Positions 34,014 through 44,206 of a stretch of 64,000 nt of DNA are shown piece after piece. Source of the stretch: Pantoea ananatis LMG 2665 (GTDB taxonomy: Bacteria; Pseudomonadota; Gammaproteobacteria; Enterobacterales; Enterobacteriaceae); assembly GCF_000710035.2 (NCBI RefSeq), contig NZ_JMJJ01000006.1, positions 372,001-436,000 of the forward strand, read 5' to 3'. Position 1 is the stretch's first letter. Each line of letters opens with the position of its first letter. A program made the translations under genes and the position numbers. The notes beneath the pieces were generated by a model. The model made no database searches. It saw only the letters and a list, made by a program, of their open reading frames with translations, and had not been told where the DNA came from.

Positions 34014-36188
34014 TTAATTCAACGGGGTGAGATAGAGTTGTTCAAACCGGGGTGCGCTGACCGGAGAGCCCGTCTGGTTCCCCTGCAAAACGTCGCATTC
34101 AGCCGCGCAAATCAACGCGTGCTGTGCGTCGTTCTCAATGCCCTCGGCGGCCACCGTAATCCCCATATTTTTAGCCAGTGACGCGATAGCGTTGATTAAC
34201 AGCCGGGTTTTGTTGCTCTTCTCCAGTTGCAGAGTCAGTGATTTATCAATCTTAAGCCCCGCGACGCAGCGATGTTGTAACAGGCTCATTGAGGCAAGGC
34301 TTCGGCCAAAGTGATCAACGATCAATAATGCTCCCGTCGCCTGAATGGCTTCTAAAACCTGCGATTTGATGTCCACAGTATTGGTCAGCAAGGGTTCGTC
34401 CACTTCCAGGTCGATAAAACCTGCGTCATCGCCGGCACACTGACGGATCACCTCTTCAAGGCCAGCCTCCATTAGCTGGCGCGGAAACAGGTTAATACTG
34501 ACTCGCAGGGACAGATTTTGCGCACGCCACTGCTTAACCTGACTGACGGCAGACTGAACAATCCACGTCCCCAGAGTAATGGACAAAGGGCTTTTAATCA
34601 GCATATCGATGAAATCAGCGGGAAACAGCAGGCCCCGCGCCGGATGCATCCAGCGTACCAGGGCTTCACAGCCGATTAACTCGCCATTCTGGGCATCAAA
34701 CCGCGGTTGATAATGCAGAACAAACTGCTGCTGGCGAACGGCGGCTTCCAGCTCACGTTCAAACCGACGCCGCCCCAGTTCCGCCTCACGAAACTCAGAC
34801 TTAAACAGCACTGACTGGCCTTTGCCGCTTGCCTTAGCCCGGTACAACGCCAGATCGGCTGCTGACATCACCGATGAGGTATCCGTCGCGTGATGGGGAA
34901 AACTGGCCACCCCGGTGCTGGCACCGACCGCTATAGTCGAATCCATGTAATGAAAAGGCGTCTGAATCGCGGCGGTGAGTTGCTGGGCAATCTTCATCGC
35001 CTCATCGCTACCGCAGGGCAGTAAAACGATAAACTCATCGCCCCCCAGACGAGCGGCGGCGATAGCCTGAGTGCAGACAGCGCGGATTTGCTCAGCCACA
35101 TGGCAAAGCAATGCATCACCAGCCGCATGACCGCGGGTATCGTTAACGTCTTTGAAACTGTCTAAATCTGTCATCAGCAGCGTATAAGGTACGCCTGATT
35201 CAGTTAGTTTGCTGAGCTGCGTCATGAAGGCGCTTCGGCTGGCAAGCCGTGTCAGCATGTCCAGTGAGGCCAACTCGCACAGACGGGCTTCGCTCTCGTA
35301 ACGAAGCGTCACATCCCGAATGATCATACCGATGTAACGCTCAATGCCCTCCCGCCAGCCGGAAAAAGAGACTTCCGCCGGAAACTCTTCCCCATTGCAC
35401 CGCTTGCCCCAGATCTGCAAGGTACGCGGCGCTGAGATAGCCGCCTCTTCATGTTCAAGGCGCTCAAGCTCATTGCGGTAATCCGTCTGGCAGCGCTCCG
35501 GAATGAGTCCGGCAACGTATTTACCCGCCATCTCTTCAGCATCATAGCCAAACATGTTGGTCGCTGCAGGGTTCCAGAAGGTAATCCCCCGGTTCAAATC
35601 CGTACAGATAATAGCATCGGGCGAGGTTATCGAGATGGCTTCGAGGCGCTGCTGACTGGCATGACGCAGCACCTCCATACGATGAACTTCCATGCGATCC
35701 ATGACCAGTGCGGCAAGATCGGTCAGATTCTGACGGTCGGTCGTACTCATCGCGGGGCGTGGATGATTATCGGTCAGACAGAGCGTACCAATGCGATGCC
35801 CGTCCGGCGTAATCAGCGGCACACCCGCATAGAACCGGATAAAAGGATAACCCTGCACCAGCGGGCTGTTTGCGAAACGGGGATCGTCGAGCGCATTGGG
35901 AACGCAAAGGATATCGTCACTTTCGAGCGTGTGGTGGCAGAACGCGACGCTTCGCGAGGTTTCTGTGATTTGCAAACCATAACGCGACTTAAAAAACTGC
36001 CGTTTTTCATCAATCAGCGACACAAATGCGACCGGCACGCTGAACAGTCTGGCCGCCAGGATAGTCAGTCGATCAAAGGCTTCATTGGGCGGCGTATCCA
36101 TCAGATGGTACTGGGCAAGCGCACGCAAGCGTGCGACTTCACAGCCGCTTTCAGTTGAGTGCTTCAGAGTTTGTCCTCCTGAGGTCAT
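34014..36188 (-). CDS. GAF-PAS-GGDEF-EAL protein, EAL site degenerate
   Basis: A cytoplasmic protein of 724 residues with GAF (about 25-170), PAS (185-300), GGDEF (305-460) and EAL (480-715) domains. The cyclase motif LGGDEF (381-386) is intact, with no RxxD inhibitory site. The EAL motif is present (508-510) as are N566, K647 and the AEGIE motif, but the metal-binding DDFGTG loop reads VDHFGRSL (second Asp to His at 626) and the C-terminal QGYLFSKPL-type motif is replaced by QGNQTGSPV. It therefore looks like a cyclase with an impaired phosphodiesterase. The ligand of the sensor domains is unknown. Confidence 0.9.
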   Translation of the reverse strand: MTSGGQTLKHSTESGCEVARLRALAQYHLMDTPPNEAFDRLTILAARLFSVPVAFVSLIDEKRQFFKSRYGLQITETSRSVAFCHHTLESDDILCVPNALDDPRFANSPLVQGYPFIRFYAGVPLITPDGHRIGTLCLTDNHPRPAMSTTDRQNLTDLAALVMDRMEVHRMEVLRHASQQRLEAISITSPDAIICTDLNRGITFWNPAATNMFGYDAEEMAGKYVAGLIPERCQTDYRNELERLEHEEAAISAPRTLQIWGKRCNGEEFPAEVSFSGWREGIERYIGMIIRDVTLRYESEARLCELASLDMLTRLASRSAFMTQLSKLTESGVPYTLLMTDLDSFKDVNDTRGHAAGDALLCHVAEQIRAVCTQAIAAARLGGDEFIVLLPCGSDEAMKIAQQLTAAIQTPFHYMDSTIAVGASTGVASFPHHATDTSSVMSAADLALYRAKASGKGQSVLFKSEFREAELGRRRFERELEAAVRQQQFVLHYQPRFDAQNGELIGCEALVRWMHPARGLLFPADFIDMLIKSPLSITLGTWIVQSAVSQVKQWRAQNLSLRVSINLFPRQLMEAGLEEVIRQCAGDDAGFIDLEVDEPLLTNTVDIKSQVLEAIQATGALLIVDHFGRSLASMSLLQHRCVAGLKIDKSLTLQLEKSNKTRLLINAIASLAKNMGITVAAEGIENDAQHALICAAECDVLQGNQTGSPVSAPRFEQLYLTPLN

Positions 36189-36433
36189 ATACTGTGGCCG
36201 GGCATCTCACAGTAAAAAGAGGACGCCTGCAATCAGACAGAACCAGGTAACGCACTACACATCAACCTGAAACCGCAACATAGGTCCGCCTGTACAGCAT
36301 AATGTCAGAGATCAGAAACCTGTACTGATAACGACATCTACTCTTACATAGTGCCCGATGTTGCAATTATCGTCCGTTCAGGAGCGAACTTCATAGCTAA
36401 AACCGTGTTTACGCTTTTAAAGGGTAAAAATCG

Positions 36434-36673
36434 TCATTTTTTCTGTTGCGGCACCAGTTCGTAATGGGGATGGCGCCCCGCAAGCAGCAGCAGAAGCTCA
36501 TACTCCCCCTGACTTAGCAGGGCGACCTTGGCGGTGGCCTCTTTGGTTTGCCATGCCCGCAGACTCAGATCGAAGCGTTCGGCAGCCCCTTCCTGCGACA
36601 GGCCAGCGGCAATCCGCAGTTCACGCACGTTATTCTGGACGGTAACGGGCCGTCGGACGATTGAATTTCCCAA
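36434..36673 (-). CDS. Small helix-turn-helix regulator
   Basis: About 79 residues if started at TTG 36673, which has AGGGAG six bases upstream. The XRE-type helix-turn-helix reads VRELRIAAGLSQEGAAERFD, then LSLRAWQTKEATAK; the tail LLSQGEYELLLLLAGRHPHY resembles small phage or plasmid-type regulators. A longer frame to 36766 exists but begins with an unlikely cysteine-rich stretch. It is unlinked to an operon. Target unknown. Confidence 0.6.
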   Translation of the reverse strand: MGNSIVRRPVTVQNNVRELRIAAGLSQEGAAERFDLSLRAWQTKEATAKVALLSQGEYELLLLLAGRHPHYELVPQQKK

Positions 36674-37094
36674 ACCAGGCTCCCTGTGGATAAAGTAGGG
36701 TAACAGGTCGTCAGCCGATCCCTTCGGTGTCCGCTGACACATCTGTCTGCAACCGTTGCAGCACACATTTCATAAGGATTTTTAATCTTATCTGTTGAAA
36801 TGTCAAACAGGGGGCAGCTCGTCTGCTGGGATTATTTATCTCTAAAAGGAGGGTCAGTTCAGCCCGGCTTATTTTGATTAAGCGAAACGCCTTTATATTT
36901 AACTGGCTCAAAATTTTGGTTTTTATTCTGTGTTGTTATTATGTAAGTAAATATTTATCACGGAATGCTCTATTTAATGCAAAAAAAAACCCCGCATCCA
37001 ATACGGGGTTTTAAAAGGCATCGCGGCAGGTTAGCGCGTTTATAAGGTATCAGGTTGTTCCCAGTCCCTTAATATCTTATGAGACAGGCACGAA
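36674..37094. other. Intergenic region with bidirectional terminator
   Basis: AT-rich, with no supported gene apart from the possible upstream extension of the small regulator. It contains the terminator at 36982-37014. Confidence 0.5.
36982..37014 (-). terminator. Terminator after chemoreceptor gene (bidirectional)
   Basis: CCCCG / CGGGG with a nine-base loop, flanked by nine A on one side and TTTTAAAA on the other. On the minus strand it reads CGGGG followed by nine T, a strong terminator for the gene ending at 37095. Confidence 0.8.
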
Positions 37095-38558
37095 TTAACG
37101 GCCAAACGCGACCCACGCATCATCATCTTTGGTCGGTGCAGAGACGATGTGACGCTTCGCCGGTGCTGGCGTGACTGGGGAAAACTGAGCGGGGGACGTC
37201 GCGGGTAGCGTAAACCGCGTGATCACGCTGGTCAGCGTTTCCGTCTGATTATTCATGCTCTCTGCTGAAGCCGATATCTTATGAACCAGCGTGCTGTTTT
37301 GCTGCGTCACACGGTCAATCTCGGCAACGGCGATCGTCACCTGAGAAAGGCCCTTGCTTTGCTCTTCGGATGCCAGCGCTATCTGGCTAATCAGCTCGTT
37401 AACGCTGCTCACGCTCTGCAGGACCTCTTCCATCGTGCTGCCGGCGCTGTCGGCTGCTCCGCGCCCTTCGCCAATGCGCGCGACCGTGTCCGCAATCAGT
37501 CCTTCTATCTCTTTCGCCGCTTCAGCACTGCGCTGGGCCAGCGACCGAACTTCGCTGGCAACAACCGCAAAGCCACGCCCCTGTTCCCCGGCACGTGCGG
37601 CCTCAACCGCGGCGTTGAGGGCCAAAATGTTGGTCTGGAACGCGATGCCATTAATGGTGGCAGTAAACTGGCGGATTTTTTCAGCCCCCACGGCAAGTCC
37701 CGTCATCGCGGTCACAACCGTTTTAACCAGCTGCTCGCCTTTCTGCGTTGTCTGGGCTGTTATGCCTGCCAGCTCACGCGCTTCACGACTGTTTTCAGCA
37801 TTGTGCCGAACGGTGGCCGTCAGTTGCTCCATGCTGGCAGCCGTCTCCTCCAGCGCCGCAGCCTGGGTGGCCGTTCGGTTCGACAGGTCAGCATTCCCTT
37901 TCGCAATATCCCCCGCTTCAAAGTTCAAAACAGAGGCGTTATCGCGAATAGCCAGAACGGTATTTAACAAACTTTGTTGCATTTCTTTCAATAAAGGAAC
38001 CATTTGCCCGACACAATTCCTGCCAAGATCTTCGGGTTCACGGGTCAAATCACCTTCGGCAATCACGCGGAAGTGAGCGCGCAGTTTCGCGACCGGTCGC
38101 ACCAGGTGCACCACCAGATAACGGTCGCAAAAGAGCAGCAGCGCGGTGACGGCGGCCAGCGTCACCAGAAAGAGATCGACCAGCTTCTGATGCTCATTGC
38201 GCAGCGGTGCCTGATCAGCGGAAAGCTGCTGTTCAAGTGCCGTGAGCCGTTCCTGAGTTGCTGCGGGATAATCCTGAGGCGCGCTGGTGAGAGCGGTACG
38301 ATACCGCTGCCAGTCAGCCTCTGCCGGTGCCTGGGCGGCAATGTCTGCATGCGTAGCCGTTGCGTTAGCCTGCACCTGCAAGCTGGCGCGATTAAGAAAA
38401 ACCAGCTGCTGAGTCAGGCTGTTACTGCGGCTGGCCTGATGGTCGATTTCATTGATGATGAACGATCCATATGCGCCGGCTAACGCGATAATCATGACAG
38501 CAGCGATAAGGATCCAGAGGACAACGCGTCTGATTGTAAAATTTTTTAGAATATTCAT
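37095..38558 (-). CDS. Methyl-accepting chemotaxis protein with CheR-tether-like tail
   Basis: A chemoreceptor of 487 residues from ATG 38558 (GGGGAAA upstream); an in-frame start at 38627 is less likely. It has a membrane segment (about 12-33), a short periplasmic sensor (35-155), a second membrane segment, HAMP, and the signalling tip [20 protein letters not shown]. The C-terminal linker ends [10 protein letters not shown], where AWVAF fits the x-W-x-x-F pattern of the CheR/CheB tethering pentapeptide. It is the only one of the three receptors with such a tail, so it may assist adaptation of the others. Confidence 0.9.
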   Translation of the reverse strand: MNILKNFTIRRVVLWILIAAVMIIALAGAYGSFIINEIDHQASRSNSLTQQLVFLNRASLQVQANATATHADIAAQAPAEADWQRYRTALTSAPQDYPAATQERLTALEQQLSADQAPLRNEHQKLVDLFLVTLAAVTALLLFCDRYLVVHLVRPVAKLRAHFRVIAEGDLTREPEDLGRNCVGQMVPLLKEMQQSLLNTVLAIRDNASVLNFEAGDIAKGNADLSNRTATQAAALEETAASMEQLTATVRHNAENSREARELAGITAQTTQKGEQLVKTVVTAMTGLAVGAEKIRQFTATINGIAFQTNILALNAAVEAARAGEQGRGFAVVASEVRSLAQRSAEAAKEIEGLIADTVARIGEGRGAADSAGSTMEEVLQSVSSVNELISQIALASEEQSKGLSQVTIAVAEIDRVTQQNSTLVHKISASAESMNNQTETLTSVITRFTLPATSPAQFSPVTPAPAKRHIVSAPTKDDDAWVAFGR

Positions 38559-38898
38559 GGTATTTCCCCGGTGTGGCGACGTAAAAAAAGCTAAAATAAA
38601 ATATTCACGGCTAATAGTTGCGAGCAAAACAATAGCGCGCTACTCTTATCTGAGTATTGTGGCAGCGTTATTGAAAAAATAAAAATCAAAAATTGATTAA
38701 ATGTATGCATCGTCGATAACTAATAAATTCATTAAAGAAAATAAAAAGAGACATAAAACCAGAACGCGCCTATTATTTACCGAGAAAAAAACTATTTTTT
38801 ATTTTCCTTTCGCCGAGTCCGGCCTCATTCCGGTGTTTTTATTCGACATTTTTTCTTTTTAATTTCGCGCCGTGAGCAATCCGGAGCGGAGGACACAC
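38559..38898. other. Divergent promoter region, AT-rich
   Basis: It separates a chemoreceptor gene (minus) and a c-di-GMP phosphodiesterase gene (plus). It has no supported gene and is AT-rich; both promoters should lie here. No clear sigma-28 site was recognised. Confidence 0.5.
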
Positions 38899-40680
38899 AT
38901 GCTTATGAATCTCGACGGCGATCATGAACGCCGCACGCGTGCCCTTGAGGCCCTTCGCTACCCCGATGAAAGTCGGGATGATGTGCTGAGAAAATTCGTC
39001 AGGCTTGCCAGTCAGGCGCTGAATATTCCCGGAAGCTTTATTTCGGTCATTGATGACGAATTCCAGTACATTCGTGCCTCACACAACTTCAAGCTGGAGC
39101 GCTCCTCCCGCGAGGACTCCCTTTGCCGCTACGCGGTAGACAGCGATGCTGCGGTGGTGGTGCCAGACACGTTTCTGGACAGCCGGTTCGCGGCACATCC
39201 GCTGATCATTGGTGCCCCCTTTATTCGTTTTTATGCGGGCGTACCGCTTAAAAACCGCGATGGCATTAATCTGGGCACGCTGTGTGTGACCGATATTCAG
39301 CCGCATCCTTTCACCCCGGCACAAATCACGACGCTGACACTGCTGTCATCACTGGTGATGTCATTTCTGGAAGCGTGGCATTCTGCAGGATTTATCGATC
39401 CGGTGACGAATCTGCCAAATCGTCAGCGCCTGATCCGCGACATGCATTATCTGGCGGCTGCCGGTGACACCACGCTGCGTCGCCTGGTCCTGATTGACTG
39501 TATAGATATGCCCCGTGCCTATGAACTGGCCCGTTCAATGGGCATGGCCCCGGTCGAAAGCCTGCTTAAAGATGTTGCGACACTGCTGCCTTTACGCCTG
39601 CGTCCTGCACCCAGCGATATTCTTTACACCGTAGCGACTGGACGTTTTGCCGTGCTGACCCGGGCGGACAGCCGCATCAGTGCTAACTGGGTGGCCTGCC
39701 AGATGGCGGGCATCAGTGCGGATTTGGGTGAAGGCCTCTCGGTGGGGCTGAGTACGCACACCGGTGAAGTCGATTTTGTCTCCGGCATTTTCCCCCCTCA
39801 CGAAACGCTGCGTCAGGCAGTCAGTGCCTTGCATGAAGCCATCGATCGGGGATTGCCCTCTTTACGCTTTAGCGAGGCCACCGACAACAAACGTACCCAG
39901 GACTTCACCCTGGTAAACGATCTGGCGAAGGCGTTGCGGGAAAATAGCGGCCTGTATTTGGTTTACCAACCCAAAATTTGCTTACAAAGCGGCAAGCCTA
40001 TTGGGCTGGAGGCTCTGATTCGCTGGCGCCATCCCGTACACGGTGAACTCTCCCCTGCCTCATTTATTCCGCTGGCCGAGCAGACAGAGATACTCACGAG
40101 CCTGACCACCTGGGTCATAGACAACGTGATTACGCGCCTGAAACGTCTGCGCAATAGCTGTATCCAGTTGCCGATCACGATTAACGTTAGTGAGCGTGAT
40201 TTCTCGATTGATGGCTTCGCGGACGTGCTGGAAGAGAGAATGTTAAAGGCGAAACTTCCCACGTCGCTGTTGGGAATTGAGTGCCTGGAAACAGAGCGCA
40301 TTGTGGAAAGCCCTTCCGCCATGCGCGGACTTGAAATGCTTAAACTGCGCGGCTTCGGTATTTCTCTTGATGATTTTGGCACCGGCTACAGCAATATCAG
40401 CTATCTTCGCCGTATGCCGCTGGACGTGATTAAACTGGACAGATCGTTGATCAGTGAGCTGTCGTCAGATACGGCGTCACGCATCATCGCCCGCAACATC
40501 ATCGCCATGCTGAAAGAGCTGGATTATGTCGTGCTGGCTGAAGGCGTAGAATGCGTCGATACCGTCGAGGCATTAACAGAATATGGTTGTGACCAGGCGC
40601 AGGGCTTTTTCTACTCCCGGCCGCTGGCAGACAGTGAACTGGATCACTGGCTGCACTGGAAACTGCGTGAGATGTGCTGA
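38899..40680 (+). CDS. GAF-EAL c-di-GMP phosphodiesterase with degenerate GGDEF
   Basis: About 593 residues from ATG 38899 (GGAGG six bases upstream); a GTG at 38872 is an alternative. Domains are GAF (about 15-160), a GGDEF-like domain in which the motif is lost (VATGRFAVL), and a complete EAL domain: YQPKICLQSGKPIGLEALIR, then INVSERDF, IECLETE, LDDFGTGYSNISY, IKLDRSLI, AEGVE and QGFFYSRPL. All catalytic residues of an active EAL enzyme can be seen, so it should degrade c-di-GMP. The GAF is similar to the one at 34014, suggesting related ancestry. Confidence 0.9.
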   Translation: MLMNLDGDHERRTRALEALRYPDESRDDVLRKFVRLASQALNIPGSFISVIDDEFQYIRASHNFKLERSSREDSLCRYAVDSDAAVVVPDTFLDSRFAAHPLIIGAPFIRFYAGVPLKNRDGINLGTLCVTDIQPHPFTPAQITTLTLLSSLVMSFLEAWHSAGFIDPVTNLPNRQRLIRDMHYLAAAGDTTLRRLVLIDCIDMPRAYELARSMGMAPVESLLKDVATLLPLRLRPAPSDILYTVATGRFAVLTRADSRISANWVACQMAGISADLGEGLSVGLSTHTGEVDFVSGIFPPHETLRQAVSALHEAIDRGLPSLRFSEATDNKRTQDFTLVNDLAKALRENSGLYLVYQPKICLQSGKPIGLEALIRWRHPVHGELSPASFIPLAEQTEILTSLTTWVIDNVITRLKRLRNSCIQLPITINVSERDFSIDGFADVLEERMLKAKLPTSLLGIECLETERIVESPSAMRGLEMLKLRGFGISLDDFGTGYSNISYLRRMPLDVIKLDRSLISELSSDTASRIIARNIIAMLKELDYVVLAEGVECVDTVEALTEYGCDQAQGFFYSRPLADSELDHWLHWKLREMC

Positions 40681-40696
40681 TACACGGCGCGCAGGC

Positions 40697-42304
40697 TTAT
40701 CCGGCAGGATAGCGAACGATCGCGCCCTCGTGGCTTATCATCACCCGATTACGGCCATCCCCTTTGGCCGCATACAACGCTTCGTCTGCCCGTCTTAACA
40801 GGGCGTCTTTGTCCTCCGTTTCACTTAGCGTCGCGACGCCGAGAGAGACAGTCATCGCACTGATAAACGGAAATGACGTTTTGCTGACGGCTTCACGGAT
40901 GCGTTCCGCCATCGCGGCCGCGTCGTTCAGTGCCGTACCGGGAAGCAGCAAAATAAACTCCTCCCCCCCAAAACGGCTTATCACATCCAGCGTGCGGCAT
41001 CGCTTACGCAACAACCCTGCCAGGCACACCAGAACCTCGTCTCCCGCATCATGCCCGAAGCGATCGTTGATCTTTTTGAAGTGATCGATATCAATAGCGA
41101 TGGCGCTTTGCACAGGCTCTTCGCTGTGCTGCGCCGCCTGAATATAAAAGCCGCGCCGGTTATTCAGTCCGGTCAGCGGATCGGTCATGGCTTTATCATT
41201 CAGGTCGGCAACGTGCCCGGCGACCGCCCGACGATGCTGCTGAACCGCCTCTCTCAACCTGTCCGCTTCGTTATACCAGGTGTTAACCGATGAGAGCAGC
41301 TCCGGGCTGGCATCGCTACCACCATCGCGCACCATTCCGGCCAGTTTTTCCAGCGGATAAGAGATGCGCGTCGCCAGAAAGGCCATACAGGTTGCGGTAA
41401 GCACGATAACAGCGAGGATAAACCAGAACGCGCTCCTGGCCGTGTGCGCCATCAGGCTACCCACGGTTTCTGAGGTGCCTGACATAAAAATATTCCAGTC
41501 GGTTTTTTGCAGGCTGGCATAGCCGATGAGGTATTTTTTGCCCTCCTCCTGAATCATTAACTGACCACTCGTGGTTGAGGCCAGCCGCTTTTGCAACTGT
41601 GGGCTTAGCGCCATGCGTTTACCAACCTGGGCTGGATCGTGACTGAAAATAACGGAGCCGTCATCACTGACAATACTCACCGAGGTGCCATCCCCGTAAT
41701 AATGCTGGCTCAGCACATCACTCAACATGCTCTGTTTCTTCAGGTAGATGGTTCCACAGATAAAACCAAGATAACGTCCATCCGCTGCAAACAGGGGCTG
41801 TGACAGCAGCACGACGTAATTGCCTGAAGGGGAGTTGAAAGGCGAGGAAATAAAGGGCTTACGGAACGTAATAGCCTGCTCTGTCTGCGGAGTGTCTACT
41901 TTCACGCCCACGAGGCTGAGGCTTTCAGGCGAAACGGAAGCGATAACGGCATGGCGGTCAACAACAGCGACCGAATTAAAAAAGCCGGACTGCTGCAGTA
42001 AACGCGTGGTTTCGCGATGCAACCTGTTCAGATCGTTGAGATCGGTGATCTGATTAGCACTCCAGGCCAGTTCGCGCTGAGCAATGGTCAGGTAATGATC
42101 GGTCGTATCCGCCAGCTTGCGCGCGTAGGCGATGTTACTGTCTAACAGCGACTCTTCAATATTGCTCTTTTGAAAAATAAACAGCGCGCCCAACAGCAGA
42201 CCTGAAGTCAGTATGACGCTTCCAATGGATAACGCGGTAAGGAGCGTTCGTAGATGTATTTTTCTGCGATACATATTGGGTTGCGCTGAGGATGAGTTAG
42301 TCAA
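40697..42304 (-). CDS. Membrane diguanylate cyclase with periplasmic dCACHE sensor
   Basis: A protein of 535 residues. It has a membrane segment (about 20-45), a periplasmic dCACHE-like sensor (about 50-275; PFISSPFNSPSGNYVVLLSQ is typical), a second membrane segment (about 288-310), a HAMP-like linker, and a C-terminal GGDEF domain with active FGGEEF. An RTLD motif five residues upstream fits the RxxD inhibitory site, so product inhibition is likely. It converges with the phosphodiesterase gene ending at 40680, sixteen bases apart. The ligand is unknown. Confidence 0.9.
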   Translation of the reverse strand: MTNSSSAQPNMYRRKIHLRTLLTALSIGSVILTSGLLLGALFIFQKSNIEESLLDSNIAYARKLADTTDHYLTIAQRELAWSANQITDLNDLNRLHRETTRLLQQSGFFNSVAVVDRHAVIASVSPESLSLVGVKVDTPQTEQAITFRKPFISSPFNSPSGNYVVLLSQPLFAADGRYLGFICGTIYLKKQSMLSDVLSQHYYGDGTSVSIVSDDGSVIFSHDPAQVGKRMALSPQLQKRLASTTSGQLMIQEEGKKYLIGYASLQKTDWNIFMSGTSETVGSLMAHTARSAFWFILAVIVLTATCMAFLATRISYPLEKLAGMVRDGGSDASPELLSSVNTWYNEADRLREAVQQHRRAVAGHVADLNDKAMTDPLTGLNNRRGFYIQAAQHSEEPVQSAIAIDIDHFKKINDRFGHDAGDEVLVCLAGLLRKRCRTLDVISRFGGEEFILLLPGTALNDAAAMAERIREAVSKTSFPFISAMTVSLGVATLSETEDKDALLRRADEALYAAKGDGRNRVMISHEGAIVRYPAG

Positions 42305-42635
42305 ATTTTAACCGCCGCAGCGCCAGACAAACGCGAGAATAAACGCCTGTTTACTTGTCTTTCATACTGAATGACGTTACGCATTGCTGTAAAAGCAGCC
42401 TGATACTCTTTTTTTTGCGTTGTGCAGCATTTAGGCGCCGTGAAGGTGTAATCTGGGCCAGCGGTTACCCGGGCGTTTTTGGGTTTACCCTTGCCAGGCA
42501 TTCCAGCCGGATAACGCCTCTGGCGGCGGCGCAAAGCCTTTCGTGATAAGCGGAATCATCGGATCACGGCACGGTTGCCTGTGCTTTTCTCTGCGCTAAT
42601 AATGTTCAACACCTACACAGACTCTGAGGAAGACC
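42305..42635. other. Intergenic region upstream of iraP
   Basis: It lies between a cyclase gene (minus) and iraP (plus) and should hold both promoters. No other gene is supported. In E. coli iraP is induced by phosphate starvation through ppGpp; no such element was identified here. Confidence 0.45.
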
Positions 42636-42992
42636 ATGATGAAAAGCGCTGTTCTTAGCATGCTGGCCAAAATTTCAAAAATGGATGCTGAAACGAAAGA
42701 ACTGGTTGCTCAGACAGAAGCGCAGTCGCTGTTGCTCAGCGCGTTGACGCTGACCGTGGGCAAAAGCGGCGGTGTCGAAGAGCTGATTTCAGCGATCAGT
42801 CAGGCCATCAATACGGTTCTGGAGTCCTCTGACGGCCTGATTAAATCCGATGCGGAGCTTCTGCTGACCAAATTTCAGGAGCAGTTAACGCTGACCCGGC
42901 TGGTGGATGAGGAGTCAAAAGAGTTTCTGAAAAGCGTTCCTCAAAAATCGCTTCCCTCCGTCTCCGGTAATGAAAAAATTACCGACTGCTAG
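42636..42992 (+). CDS. iraP: RssB anti-adaptor IraP
   Basis: A protein of 118 residues. The start MMKSAVLSMLAKISKMDAET, then KELVAQTEAQSLLLSALTLT resembles E. coli IraP ([36 protein letters not shown]), with a predicted N-terminal coiled coil. IraP binds RssB and blocks delivery of sigma-S to ClpXP, so raising the general stress response. It is longer than the E. coli protein (86 residues). The neighbour ddlA is also its neighbour in E. coli, which supports the call. GAGGAAG precedes the ATG. Confidence 0.82.
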   Translation: MMKSAVLSMLAKISKMDAETKELVAQTEAQSLLLSALTLTVGKSGGVEELISAISQAINTVLESSDGLIKSDAELLLTKFQEQLTLTRLVDEESKEFLKSVPQKSLPSVSGNEKITDC

Positions 42993-43090
42993 CCATCGCC
43001 TCTGAGGGCGATGCGTTAAGCGCGTCTGTCTGTCTTTTATCGTCACGCCTGTGGTAGGGTATTTATTTGCCTGTACGTGGATAAGGTTCG

Positions 43091-44188
43091 ATGAAAAAAC
43101 AGCGAGTTGGCATCGTGTTCGGTGGCAAATCCTCTGAGCATGAAGTGTCATTGCAGTCGGCTAAGAATATTGTTGATGCGATTGATAAAACCCGGTTTGA
43201 GGTTGTGCTGCTGGGGATTGATAAGCAAGGCCAGTGGCATCTTAATGATGCCTCAAACTTTCTGCTGAATGCGGAAAATCCGTCGCTGATTGCCTTGAAC
43301 CGCACGGCAAAACAGGTCGCACTCATCCCCGGCGAACCCCAAAACCAGATCATTGACCGAATGGACGCCCATCCGCTGTCGCAGCTCGACGTGATTTTTC
43401 CCGTGGTTCACGGCACGCAAGGCGAAGACGGTTCCCTGCAGGGTTTGCTGCGTATGGCTTCGCTCCCCTTCGTTGGCTCGGACGTGCTGGGCTCTGCCGT
43501 CAGCATGGATAAAGACGTCACAAAACGCCTGCTGCGGGATGCCGGTTTAAAGGTTGCCCCCTGGCTGAGCGTGACGCAGGCGCAGATGAACAATCTGGAC
43601 ATCGAAGCCGTTATCGCACGCTTTGGACTCCCGCTTTTTATCAAGCCAGCGAATCAGGGATCGTCCGTTGGCGTCAGTAAGGTCACCACCGCTGCAGCGT
43701 TTCGTGCGGCGCTGGAGCTGGCGTTTAGGTTTGACAATAAGGTTCTGATTGAAAAAGGGATTAAAGGTCGCGAGATCGAGTGCGCCGTGCTGGGCAACGA
43801 TTACCCAGAGGCCAGCCCCTGCGGCGAAGTCGTGGTGAGCGATGCCTTTTATTCCTATGACACCAAGTACATTAGCGAAACCGGCGCACACACGGTGATT
43901 CCGGCGGACATTCCTGCGGCTGTCGATGAGGCGATTCGTGAGGTGGCGCTCACCGCCTTCACCGCGCTGTCCTGTTTTGGTCTGGCCCGTGTTGACGTGT
44001 TCTATACCGAAGACGGTGAGATTATCGTGAATGAGGTGAATACGTTACCCGGCTTCACCAACATCAGCATGTATCCTAAGCTTTGGCAGGCGGCAGGTCT
44101 GAGCTATCAGGATCTGATTACCCGCCTGATTGAGCTGGCACTGGAACGTCATCAACAGAACGCGTCGCTCAAAACCAGCGTTAATTAA
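43091..44188 (+). CDS. ddlA: D-alanine--D-alanine ligase A
   Basis: An ATP-grasp ligase of 365 residues that makes D-Ala-D-Ala for peptidoglycan. Seen: [20 protein letters not shown] at the start, [32 protein letters not shown], and [18 protein letters not shown] near the C-terminus. The length matches DdlA rather than the shorter DdlB. It follows iraP by 98 bases. Confidence 0.95.
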   Translation: MKKQRVGIVFGGKSSEHEVSLQSAKNIVDAIDKTRFEVVLLGIDKQGQWHLNDASNFLLNAENPSLIALNRTAKQVALIPGEPQNQIIDRMDAHPLSQLDVIFPVVHGTQGEDGSLQGLLRMASLPFVGSDVLGSAVSMDKDVTKRLLRDAGLKVAPWLSVTQAQMNNLDIEAVIARFGLPLFIKPANQGSSVGVSKVTTAAAFRAALELAFRFDNKVLIEKGIKGREIECAVLGNDYPEASPCGEVVVSDAFYSYDTKYISETGAHTVIPADIPAAVDEAIREVALTAFTALSCFGLARVDVFYTEDGEIIVNEVNTLPGFTNISMYPKLWQAAGLSYQDLITRLIELALERHQQNASLKTSVN

Positions 44189-44206
44189 TCGCCGCCAGCG
44201 GCCTGC

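Noticed and set aside
36711-36911. 66-residue minus-strand frame upstream of the small regulator
   Set aside because: No ribosome site, no family resemblance and AT-rich random composition.
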